From contig JADZDZ010000357.1 of NCBI GenBank assembly GCA_020850785.1, forward strand, positions 1 to 7,816: a stretch of 7,816 bases of DNA, given 5' to 3'. The notes below the pieces were generated by a model. The model ran no database searches. It saw only the letters and a program-made list of their open reading frames with translations, and had not been told where the DNA came from. This document shows positions 1 to 6,147 of the stretch, piece by piece. Every line of letters begins with the position of its first letter. Position 1 is the stretch's first letter. This DNA comes from Candidatus Sumerlaeota bacterium (GTDB lineage Bacteria; Sumerlaeota; Sumerlaeia; SLMS01). Position numbers and translations under genes: made by a program.

Positions 1-238
1 CGGCGCGGAAAAAGAAGTCGTGGCTGAGGCGGATCAGGAAGCGGAACAGGGCGCACACGGCGCCGACCGTCAGTCCCACCACCACCGCAAGCACGAGCAT
101 CCATGCCTGCTCGCCCTCCCGCAGCGGACGGAAGAAGCGATTTTTGATCGTCCAGATGGTAAGCGCGCCCCACCCCGCATCGGCAGGCAGCCGCGGGACT
201 CCTTCTTCGCTTTGGGCGGGGGTGTTGAATCGGCTCAT
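1..238 (-). CDS. ClC-family chloride channel/antiporter, N-terminal part (cut by window edge)
   Basis: The first 79 codons of a leftward gene are visible and the frame stays open to base 1. The protein starts MSRFNTPAQS, has a hydrophilic N-terminal arm of about 45 residues (which includes KNRFFRPLREGEQAW), and then enters a hydrophobic segment, LVLAVVVGLTVGAVCALFRF, followed by LIRLSHDFFF. A glycine-rich helix followed by an aromatic/Arg-Leu amphipathic stretch is how bacterial ClC channels and Cl-/H+ exchangers begin (helices A-B). They move chloride, often against protons, across the inner membrane. The selectivity motifs (GSGIP, GKEGP) would lie outside the window, so the family call rests on the N-terminus alone. 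The ATG at 236-238 has no strong ribosome binding site. The gene is divergent from the flippase-like gene at 343 and shares a palindrome-bearing 104-bp gap with it. Some other polytopic transporter remains possible. Confidence 0.68.
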   Translation of the reverse strand, partial: MSRFNTPAQSEEGVPRLPADAGWGALTIWTIKNRFFRPLREGEQAWMLVLAVVVGLTVGAVCALFRFLIRLSHDFFFRA

Positions 239-246
239 GCGTTGTT

Positions 247-264
247 CGTATAGCGCGCTATACG
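247..264. promoter_or_regulatory. 18-bp perfect palindrome in divergent intergenic region, candidate operator
   Basis: CGTATAGCGCGCTATACG reads identically on both strands with no spacer. It lies 9 bp upstream of the ClC-like start codon and 79 bp upstream of the flippase-like ATG at 343. A perfect dyad of this length in a short divergent gap is typical of a binding site for a dimeric regulator. It lies very close to the ClC-like start, where a bound protein would block leftward transcription or initiation. The TATA-like halves could also serve as -10-like elements, but I see no matching -35 at a normal distance. No regulator gene is in the window. The palindrome is seen directly; its function is inference. 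Confidence 0.5.
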
Positions 265-267
265 GCT

Positions 268-277
268 GGGAATTCCC
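268..277. promoter_or_regulatory. 10-bp perfect palindrome next to the larger one
   Basis: GGGAATTCCC is a perfect dyad starting 3 bp after the 18-bp palindrome ends, in the same divergent gap. It could be an accessory site or part of a composite operator. Similar GGAATT/TTCCC strings occur by chance inside genes of this window, so this one is weaker evidence than the 18-bp palindrome. Confidence 0.22.
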
Positions 278-295
278 GCATCCTTCGCGCCGCTT

Positions 296-309
296 TTGAT
301 GAAAATCAA
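296..309 (+). other. Short hairpin with GAAA loop in the probable 5' leader
   Basis: TTGAT-GAAA-ATCAA forms a 5-bp stem closed by a GNRA-type tetraloop, about 33 bases before the ATG at 343. If transcription starts near the 18-bp palindrome, this would sit in the 5' untranslated leader of the flippase-like gene. The stem is AT-rich and short, so it may be chance. Confidence 0.15.
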
Positions 310-342
310 GCACAACAACCTCCCCCTCAGGCAGGCAACATT

Positions 343-1368
343 ATGGCTTGTTCCGAAAGGCCGCGCCCGGAATGGTTGGCGACTGCTGACAAACCAATGG
401 CAATCACGCGCGACAACCTGCGTTCTTTCGCGGAGCGGGCCGGCAGGCTCTTCCGATTTGTTCCATTCATCCTGCTGGTTGTTGCGATTTTCATCCTGCG
501 CCGCGAATTGGCGGCGATCAAATGGAATGAGGTCCTGCACACCGTTTCGCAGGTTAACGCATCGGGACTGGTCTGCATGTTCATCTGCGCCGCGATCAGC
601 TATTCCTGCGCGGGCGCATCGGACTGGCTTGGCGCGCGATACATGGGGAGCGAACTACCCGTCCGGAAAATCGTTCGCACCGCAGTCCTCGCGCGGGCCT
701 TCAGCAACACGATTGGCGTGGGGATGCTCAGCGGTGGCGTCATCCGCTTTCGCTACTACACGGACGATGGCGTTGGCCCCGCGATCATCGCCCGCATCAT
801 CGTCTTCTACAGTTTCGGGTGCGCCGTCGGTCTTCTCGCGATCAGCGGCCTCGTGCTGCTCCTCTCCCGTCATCAGGCGGAAATTCCCCACTTCTCCTCC
901 GCGCGCCCCCTCGCAATGCTGCTGCTCGGCCTGATCGCAGCCTACCTTGTCGTTGTCTGGCGTTGGCGCCGGCCGGTTCGCATCCTCGATTTTCAAATCC
1001 CGCCCCTTGGGCTTGGGCTGGCATGCAAACACTTGCCATTTGCCATGCTGGACTGGCTGGCGGCGGCCTTCGCGCTCTATTTCCTGATGCCCGCCATTCC
1101 CGGCATTTCCATGGATGCAATTTTCAGCGCCTTCTTTCTCGCGGTCCTCGTGGGGCACGTTAGTGGAGTCCCATCGGGCATCGGCATTTTCGAGGCCGCC
1201 GTGATCATTTTCCTCGGCGGCGGCGCAGCGAAGGACGCGGTCCTACCGTGGCTGATACTCTATCGCCTGGTGTTTTGCCTGATTCCCTTCTGCATGGCGC
1301 TCCTGTACGTCGCAACCACCCTGTCCGGCGGCATCCGCAGCCTGACGAAGCAGAAGCCCCCCGCCTAA
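343..1368 (+). CDS. MprF/YbhN-type flippase-domain integral membrane protein (UPF0104, LPG_synthase_TM-like)
   Basis: A 341-residue polytopic inner-membrane protein. After a polar N-terminus (1-36) come hydrophobic segments near 37-53, 76-96, 143-174, 188-206, 234-252, 257-272, 281-291 and 300-324. Two signatures match the N-terminal flippase half of MprF and the stand-alone YbhN/UPF0104 family: LSGGVIRFRYY at 129-139, where MprF has a similar GG-x-x-RYR-x-Y string, and VPSGIGIFE at 276-284, matching the family's P-G-G-x-G-x-F/R-E motif. There is no C-terminal aminoacyl-phosphatidylglycerol synthase domain. It is therefore a stand-alone member, probably moving a lipid or lipid-linked glycan across the membrane; the substrate cannot be told. 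The ATG at 343 is preceded by a weak purine stretch (AGGCAGG); an ATG at 397 would shorten the product by 18 residues and lacks a better site. The gene is divergent from the ClC-like gene and is followed after 81 bp by the DUF2007-like gene. Confidence 0.82.
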   Translation: MACSERPRPEWLATADKPMAITRDNLRSFAERAGRLFRFVPFILLVVAIFILRRELAAIKWNEVLHTVSQVNASGLVCMFICAAISYSCAGASDWLGARYMGSELPVRKIVRTAVLARAFSNTIGVGMLSGGVIRFRYYTDDGVGPAIIARIIVFYSFGCAVGLLAISGLVLLLSRHQAEIPHFSSARPLAMLLLGLIAAYLVVVWRWRRPVRILDFQIPPLGLGLACKHLPFAMLDWLAAAFALYFLMPAIPGISMDAIFSAFFLAVLVGHVSGVPSGIGIFEAAVIIFLGGGAAKDAVLPWLILYRLVFCLIPFCMALLYVATTLSGGIRSLTKQKPPA

Positions 1369-1449
1369 CCCGGATTCATCTTCCTCTTGCGAAATGGGGA
1401 ACCGTTCCATAATCTCCTTCTGGCGAGACGTTGAACAAGACGGACACAC

Positions 1450-2010
1450 ATGGAAAACTCCACGCATCTTCTTCTGGCCGTTGGCGGCGTATTTTTGGTT
1501 AGCTGGTATGGCGCCAGCCGATTGCGAATTGAACGGCGCCTGATTCCATCGTTGCGCGGGCGACTGGCGGCGATTGATCCGGTGCTGCTGGCGGCATTGC
1601 AGGGTGAGTTTCATCGGGAGCCGGCCGACGATGGTTTCGCGGGCGGCGTCGTGGTTTGCGCGAACTGCGGAATTGAATATCCCGCCGGTCACGCCTACTG
1701 CGATTGCGGCTGCGCAACAATTGATGCGGATGATTTCGCCGATGCCAGCTCTCCCGTCGCGCATGGTGCGGGGGAGGAAGACGCCGACGGCGGGGGCCTT
1801 GTGTGCATTCATGTCGCCGATGACTACTGGCGTGCAGAACTTCTGAAGAGTTATCTGGAATCACACGGGGTCGATTGCGCCACCTTGATTCAAGGGCGTC
1901 CGGGGATTCACCACCTCAGCATGTTGCCGAAGCCCGAACTTGGCCTCTACGTGCCTGCGGAAAGTGCGGCGCTTGCGCGCCAGTTGCTGAAGAAATCGCT
2001 CAGCGATTGA
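1450..2010 (+). CDS. Membrane-anchored protein with cysteine-rich zinc-ribbon-like motif and DUF2007-like C-terminal domain
   Basis: A 186-residue protein. Residues 7-20 form one short hydrophobic segment, followed by a basic stretch (RLRIERR, 24-30), so the bulk probably sits in the cytoplasm. Residues 70-88 carry five cysteines, as CANC (70-73) and CDCGC (84-88); this resembles a small zinc ribbon, although the CxCxC end is not the usual CxxC. An acidic, Gly/Ala-rich linker (91-116) follows. Residues 117-180 read like DUF2007: a strand (LVCIHVAD), a helix with WRAELLKSYLESHGV, a hydrophobic strand, then LGLYVPAESAALARQLL. That domain is predicted to take a PII/ferredoxin-like fold and is often called a putative prokaryotic signal transducer; no biochemical role is firmly known. 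It follows the flippase-like gene by 81 bp on the same strand and could be co-transcribed. Its stop overlaps the convergent glycosyltransferase by 11 bp. Confidence 0.75.
   Translation: MENSTHLLLAVGGVFLVSWYGASRLRIERRLIPSLRGRLAAIDPVLLAALQGEFHREPADDGFAGGVVVCANCGIEYPAGHAYCDCGCATIDADDFADASSPVAHGAGEEDADGGGLVCIHVADDYWRAELLKSYLESHGVDCATLIQGRPGIHHLSMLPKPELGLYVPAESAALARQLLKKSLSD
1994..2008. terminator. 15-bp inverted repeat at the convergent gene ends, weak bidirectional terminator candidate
   Basis: AATCGCT-C-AGCGATT spans both stop codons of the convergent pair. As RNA it would fold as a stem of about 5 bp with a 5-base loop. On the minus strand it is followed by TCTTC, a short pyrimidine-rich tail; on the plus strand there is no T-run. 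It is the only symmetric element at this junction. The stem is short, so termination activity is doubtful. Confidence 0.22.
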
Positions 2011-3112
2011 GCGCCTCGAGCACCAGCCCGCGCATCTCCCGCGCGATTTCATCCCACGTCCTGCTCTGCGAAGGTTTGTTCGCGCTCCCGATGCCGCGCA
2101 TCAGCGCCGTCGTGCACGCCTGAACGTACTTTTCCGCAGTGTCGGCGATCAGGACCTCATTGGCGTAGTCCGCCGCAACGTCGGGAATCGGTGTGGAGAC
2201 AACAGGACGCCCCGCCGCCAGATACTCCGGCGTCTTCGTGGGACTCATGAACCGCGTCAGGTCGTTCACCAGCCAGGGAATCAGGCACACGTCGAATGCC
2301 CGCAGGTAATCCGGCAGCGCATCGTAGGATTTTGCCCCCAGCCAGTGGAAGTTCGGTTCCTTGATGGGAATTTCGGGAATGAGCACCAACGGCCCAAGGA
2401 AGACGACGGACCAGTGACGCCGCTCGCGGCAGAGCGTTTCGATCAGCTTCCAGTCGATGCGTTCATCCACCGCCCCAAAGTATCCGAGAATCGGCTTTTC
2501 CAGTTTTGCGATGTCTGCGGGGATCTGCCCCTCACCGGCTGCGCGGGCAAAATGATCGAAGTCGATGCCGCTGGGAAAACAATGGGCGTGCGCGTGACGA
2601 TGCTCCACCTGGGTGTGAAGACTGCGCCCTCCGGTGAAAACAATGTCCGCCTTCCGGAGCACGCGTTCCTCGCGCTCCGCAACTTTCGGATCGGAGGTGC
2701 GGAAGGCCGCGAAGGGGTCCATCACGTCATAAACCACGAGGTCGTGGGGGAGCTTGTCGATCGATTCAATGTACGCGGGATTTTGCAACCACAGCACGCG
2801 GCGCCCCTTCGCCGCATTCCTCAGCGGTGCCGCCGCCTTCGCGCGAAGCAGCGCCATCGTCAGCGCGCGCGAAGGAGCAAACCGTTTGGCGAGCGGCATG
2901 AAGGGAAGATTCTGAGCCATCAGCGAATTGCCTGTGATGATGCGCTGCTCCAGCGGCATCTCCATGTAGCGCCGCAGGCCCACGAGCGCGAAGTAGGAAA
3001 CATCGTCGCCCATCGCTGCAAAGCGCGACATCAACTGCTGCGGACGCTGGAAAAGTTTTCTCTCCCAGGCAAGGTGCGACAGGTTGACAATGGTAAGTTG
3101 ATCCGCGCCCAT
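2000..3112 (-). CDS. GT-B fold glycosyltransferase (GT4/GT1-like)
   Basis: A 370-residue cytoplasmic glycosyltransferase with no signal peptide or clear membrane span. The N-terminal half opens with a short strand (LTIVNLSHLAW) and FQRPQQLMSR at 21-30, the acceptor-side signature of many bacterial GT4 enzymes that read x-F-x-R-P-Q-x-L. It also has VYDVMDPF (127-134) and FPSGIDFDHF (179-188). The C-terminal nucleotide-sugar domain holds GYFGAVDERIDW (210-221) and PTKTPEYLAAGRPVVSTP (291-308). In that last motif the second Glu of the EX7E signature is present (E296), but the position eight residues earlier is Phe288. Sugar and acceptor cannot be predicted; envelope polysaccharide or glycolipid is likely. 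I chose the ATG at 3110-3112 because it forms TGATG with the stop of the gene upstream, which suggests translational coupling. A longer reading from 3187 would overlap that gene by 76 bp with no motif gained. The 3' end overlaps the convergent DUF2007-like gene. Confidence 0.85.
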   Translation of the reverse strand: MGADQLTIVNLSHLAWERKLFQRPQQLMSRFAAMGDDVSYFALVGLRRYMEMPLEQRIITGNSLMAQNLPFMPLAKRFAPSRALTMALLRAKAAAPLRNAAKGRRVLWLQNPAYIESIDKLPHDLVVYDVMDPFAAFRTSDPKVAEREERVLRKADIVFTGGRSLHTQVEHRHAHAHCFPSGIDFDHFARAAGEGQIPADIAKLEKPILGYFGAVDERIDWKLIETLCRERRHWSVVFLGPLVLIPEIPIKEPNFHWLGAKSYDALPDYLRAFDVCLIPWLVNDLTRFMSPTKTPEYLAAGRPVVSTPIPDVAADYANEVLIADTAEKYVQACTTALMRGIGSANKPSQSRTWDEIAREMRGLVLEALNR

Positions 3113-3114
3113 CA
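3110..3114 (-). promoter_or_regulatory. TGATG stop/start overlap, translational coupling site
   Basis: On the minus strand the TGA of the exported 598-residue protein (3114-3112) and the ATG of the glycosyltransferase (3112-3110) share one base. A weak AGGG lies a few bases upstream. Such overlaps usually mean that ribosomes reinitiate, giving linked synthesis. This decides the start chosen for the glycosyltransferase. Confidence 0.6.
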
Positions 3115-4908
3115 ATTCGCGCCCTGTGGCTGCTCGATGGTGAAAGTGAACAACATCCCCCGCGGGCGTGAATAGAGCGCCCACCAACTGTCACCAATCG
3201 CCGCCGCGACATCCTGCTCGTTGCTTGCCGTTGGATCTTTTTTGGCACCCTTCATCATCTGTCCCCAATCGCGCTCGGCAGTTTTGGCCGGCGTGTAGGC
3301 GATCGCCCGCAACCCCTCGCGTGGAATTCGCGCCAGCGCGGAGTTCCTGTTGGTTGCCACGACGTTGTCGTTCTCGCCGGCGGTGATGCGCCGAATCTGG
3401 TCACGAATTTCCGAGGCATCATTTGAAACCAGAATTCCCTTCGCGGTCGCAGCGATGGAAAGGGGAACGGCATCCTTGGTGATCACCTTTCCGCTGTCCC
3501 AAACCGTGATGCCACCAACATCGGAAGGTTGCAGGTCGAGGATCATCAAGTCACCACTGGTGATCTTTCGCAGCAACGCGTTCATGGAATCCACCGTTGA
3601 CTGGCCACCGCCGAAGGGAATCAGGACGGAGCTGCGATCCTGGCCATCGATGCGACGAACGTAGATCGCACCCTCGCCCAGCAGTTGCGCGATGATGTCC
3701 TTCTCAAGGTCAACGCCCAGCGCCGCCTTGGAATTTTCCAACGTCGCCCTCAGCAGGTTCAGCTTTCCCTTCGGCCCTTGAAAAAGTTTCTCCTGAATGC
3801 TGAGCAATTCACTGCCATTCAGGCTGAAGCTGCCGAAGCCATAGGCGTCCGATGGCACCAGCGCAAGGTTCTCCAGTTTGTCCTCCGGCGAGCGCGCGAC
3901 GAGGTTGAAAATTCCCGACGCCTTGTCATCCGCGACCAGCGCCACGTTCAGGGCCGTCCCCTTCCCGTCGATGGAGCAATTGAACATCAGCGGCCCGCTG
4001 TTGCCGAGGCCGAGCGCATCGATCATGTGCGATTCCCGATCAAGTTTGATATCCTTGAACTCCTTCGCAAAATGCTCGATGTCAATGTAGCCGTGAAACA
4101 TCCCCTGCGCATCGCCAAGTGCCTCCGCCCCGCGACGGTAGTCGTTTGTCCGCGTCAGCGAAGCGGCGCTCTCGCCGGACTGCGTCAGCGAGCGAATCGC
4201 CTTCCTCAGCGGCTCGCTGCGGCCCTCGGCAATGACGATGTAATCATTGACGTATGCATACTCCACGACCGTCGAAAACTGCGTGGACATTCCTGATTCA
4301 TCGGTCACGTCGTAGTAGAATTCAATGCGCCGCGCGGGAAAGCCGAGGTATTCAACCTCCCGCTTTTGCGCATCGGCGGGAACTTTCTCCAATGATTTCG
4401 CGACAAAGCGTTCCACCTTCCCGCGCTCCTCCTCCTTGAACTGCGCCTGGAAGATCGTGTCCCACTCGTAGTTGTATTGATCCTTGTCCGCCGTCATGTC
4501 GAACAAGGTGGCGTAGACCGCGACCGGGCCGGAGAACGTTTCGTCGATATCCTTCATCGTGAATTGGAAGAAGTCGCTCGCGCTTTCGATGGAACTTGTA
4601 AGCACGCCATCAACCACCGGCAGCAACTGCGGCCACACAGATTGCAACGGGTCCGCAGCGGAAAACGGCACGCGTCCCATCGTGCGGCCAACCGCGCGGC
4701 TGTCGCTGCCGACACCCTTCTTGTCGTCGGTCAACCAGCGATAAAAAGCATTCTTGCCCGCGTCCTTCTTCGCTGCCGTCAGGTCATCGATCCAAAAACC
4801 GATGCACATTTCCTGCGGCAGCTTGTCAGCGATGGTTTCCGCAGGCGCGAGTCGCGGGAGCAGCGCCGTCGCCAGCGCGATGATGGTGAAGCGCAGTAAT
4901 GTTCTCAT
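3112..4908 (-). CDS. Exported protein of unknown function, DUF3352-like architecture
   Basis: A 598-residue protein with a clear Sec signal peptide: a basic start (MRTLLR), a hydrophobic core (7-18) and a likely cleavage after APA at 21-23. There is no further membrane span and no lipobox cysteine, so it should be periplasmic or outer-envelope soluble. I do not recognise an enzymatic motif. The organisation resembles large exported DUF3352-type proteins. It opens with a hydrophobic strand plus an acidic turn (CIGFWIDDL, 35-43). The unit recurs at 345-370 (LENLALVPSDAYGFGSFSLN), followed by VDLEKDIIAQLLGEGAIYV (399-417) and a late ISNDASEIRD-like stretch (493-503, with VSNDA) leading into SALARIP (523-529). 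Repeated long beta-rich segments suggest a large solvent-exposed scaffold or inhibitor-like body, but function is unknown. GAGG lies four bases before the ATG. The gene follows the protease by 11 bp and is coupled to the glycosyltransferase, so it likely works in the envelope with one or both. Confidence 0.75.
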   Translation of the reverse strand: MRTLLRFTIIALATALLPRLAPAETIADKLPQEMCIGFWIDDLTAAKKDAGKNAFYRWLTDDKKGVGSDSRAVGRTMGRVPFSAADPLQSVWPQLLPVVDGVLTSSIESASDFFQFTMKDIDETFSGPVAVYATLFDMTADKDQYNYEWDTIFQAQFKEEERGKVERFVAKSLEKVPADAQKREVEYLGFPARRIEFYYDVTDESGMSTQFSTVVEYAYVNDYIVIAEGRSEPLRKAIRSLTQSGESAASLTRTNDYRRGAEALGDAQGMFHGYIDIEHFAKEFKDIKLDRESHMIDALGLGNSGPLMFNCSIDGKGTALNVALVADDKASGIFNLVARSPEDKLENLALVPSDAYGFGSFSLNGSELLSIQEKLFQGPKGKLNLLRATLENSKAALGVDLEKDIIAQLLGEGAIYVRRIDGQDRSSVLIPFGGGQSTVDSMNALLRKITSGDLMILDLQPSDVGGITVWDSGKVITKDAVPLSIAATAKGILVSNDASEIRDQIRRITAGENDNVVATNRNSALARIPREGLRAIAYTPAKTAERDWGQMMKGAKKDPTASNEQDVAAAIGDSWWALYSRPRGMLFTFTIEQPQGAN

Positions 4909-4910
4909 GG

Positions 4911-4916
4911 TTCCTC
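4911..4916 (-). promoter_or_regulatory. Ribosome binding site of the 598-residue exported protein
   Basis: GAGGAA on the minus strand ends 2 bases before the ATG at 4906-4908, with GAGG 4 bases from it. It lies in the 11-bp gap after the protease stop (4920-4922) and is one of the few recognisable Shine-Dalgarno sequences in the window. It supports the chosen start. Confidence 0.55.
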
Positions 4917-4919
4917 GCC

Positions 4920-6068
4920 CTATTCCGGCGGCAGGTATCGGTAGCCCTTGTTGCGGTTTGCATCGCTGACGGCGTAGGCTTGGGAGTTCTTCAGGAACTG
5001 GTGAATATAATCAACGGGAAGCGCAAAGGCGACCCCTTCCTGAAAGATGGCCTTCAACGTCACGAGGCCAATGACTTCGCCGCGCTCATTCACCAGCGGC
5101 CCACCGGAATTTCCCGGATTCACGGCCGCCGTTGTCTGAAGGTAAATGACATCATTGAAATTGCGCGCCAGCGACGACACAATTCCCTGGCTGATCGTGT
5201 GATCCAAAACCATGCGGCCCATGCCGGGGTTGCCAACAGCGTAGACAACGTCCCCCGGTTCCAGTGCATCAGACGGCGCGATCTTGATCGGATGCAGCGT
5301 GATTCCCTGCTCGCGCACCGCATTCATGTCCAGTTGTACGATCGCGAGGTCCAGAAGCGTGCTGAAGGAAACAACCTCGCAGTTCTCGATCCGCTTCTTG
5401 TCCCACTGGTTGCCATTCTTAACGAAAATCGTCACCGTCTGGTACGATTCATTTCCAACAACGTGGTGATTCGTGACGAGACGACCATTCGTGTCGATGA
5501 TCCATCCCGTGCCAAGACCGGCGGGATTGGAAACCAGCACCACGCTGCGCTTCACATCGTCCAAAATTTCCTGCTGCGATTGCACGCGGCCTGCGCCCTC
5601 GCGCGAGTGGAAAATCAACGAGCCGGTCTGCGAATCAAACACGCCGCTCCCCACGCCGGCCTGATCGGCGGGTGCGCTCTTCAATTCGCTCAGCAGCGAC
5701 TTGCTGCGAACCGATCCCGCAGGGATGGTGATGATCTGAGGACCGATGTCGATATAGATTTCCGTCGGCGTTTGCTTCACCAATTCGCCAACGATTTCGC
5801 CGCCCCCCTCCAGACGCCAGATCGTCGTCCGATCTTCATCCGTTGCGTCGGTCGCGGGAGCCGGAAGCGACGTCGCCGGCGCGGTGGTGACGGAGGGCGA
5901 AGGCTCCTGCGGAGCGGGCGCCTCCGGCGGCGCGGGTGCGGGGGCAGTGGCTGGCGGCGGAGAGGTCGGAGGCTCTGTTGCTGATGGAGGTGGAACCGCA
6001 TCCTGCGCGCTGGCAAGGGATGCTGCGAAAATCAAGGGGGTGCAAAGGAGTCGTCGAAGGAGGGTCAT
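4920..6068 (-). CDS. Exported trypsin-like serine protease (S1C, HtrA/DegP-like catalytic domain, no PDZ)
   Basis: A 382-residue protein. Residues 1-22 are a signal peptide (MTLLRRLL..., cleavage near ASAQ). Residues 25-73 form a Pro/Ala-rich linker that could span part of the periplasm. Residues 82-122 are a small beta module (EGGGEIVGELVKQTPTEIYI ... ITIPAGSVRSK) of a type seen ahead of domains in some Planctomycetota-like proteins. The protease domain covers about 165-357. The catalytic triad is visible: His202 in TNHHVV, Asp240 in LLDLAIVQL and Ser321 in NPGNSGGPL; GTGWIID (186-192) is the usual first strand. After the domain only a 25-residue tail remains, so no PDZ is present, unlike DegP. 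The ATG at 6066-6068 is chosen because it opens the signal peptide; a TTG at 6122 would add 18 non-hydrophobic residues. The gene lies 79 bp after rodA and 11 bp before the 598-residue exported protein. It likely cleaves envelope proteins; the substrate is unknown. Confidence 0.9.
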   Translation of the reverse strand: MTLLRRLLCTPLIFAASLASAQDAVPPPSATEPPTSPPPATAPAPAPPEAPAPQEPSPSVTTAPATSLPAPATDATDEDRTTIWRLEGGGEIVGELVKQTPTEIYIDIGPQIITIPAGSVRSKSLLSELKSAPADQAGVGSGVFDSQTGSLIFHSREGAGRVQSQQEILDDVKRSVVLVSNPAGLGTGWIIDTNGRLVTNHHVVGNESYQTVTIFVKNGNQWDKKRIENCEVVSFSTLLDLAIVQLDMNAVREQGITLHPIKIAPSDALEPGDVVYAVGNPGMGRMVLDHTISQGIVSSLARNFNDVIYLQTTAAVNPGNSGGPLVNERGEVIGLVTLKAIFQEGVAFALPVDYIHQFLKNSQAYAVSDANRNKGYRYLPPE

Positions 6069-6147
6069 TGGAAAATCCCGGTGGGATGGCCCGACGCTAG
6101 GCGGCACGGGTGCGGCGAGCAAGCTGATAAACGGAGGTCGCGCCGCT
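6069..6147 (-). other. 79-bp gap between rodA and the protease gene
   Basis: This is the only clear break within the leftward gene run. I see no hairpin with a T-run, no convincing -35/-10 pair and no strong Shine-Dalgarno apart from a GGGAT 8 bases before the protease ATG. An internal promoter here is possible but not shown. Confidence 0.3.

Noticed and set aside
1398..1408. GGAAC-C-GTTCC inverted repeat in the gap after the flippase-like gene
   Set aside because: Arms of five bases with a one-base centre and no T-run do not make a terminator; too short to call an operator.
2345..3175. A 276-codon plus-strand open frame opposite the glycosyltransferase
   Set aside because: The opposite strand carries clear glycosyltransferase motifs across the same span. 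This frame shows only Arg/His-rich composition and no domain.
3113..3187. N-terminal extension of the glycosyltransferase by 25 residues
   Set aside because: It would overlap the upstream gene by 76 bp and has no family motif; the ATG at 3112 forms a TGATG coupling site and begins just before the first strand of the enzyme.
3685..4296. A 203-codon plus-strand open frame opposite the 598-residue exported protein
   Set aside because: Antisense shadow: the minus-strand frame has a signal peptide, a ribosome binding site and a continuous protein-like composition.
4899..5984. A 361-codon open frame on the plus strand opposite the protease gene
   Set aside because: It is antisense to a gene with a full catalytic triad, its product is rich in Arg/His with low-complexity ends, and it has no recognisable domain. 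GC-rich coding DNA commonly gives such shadows.
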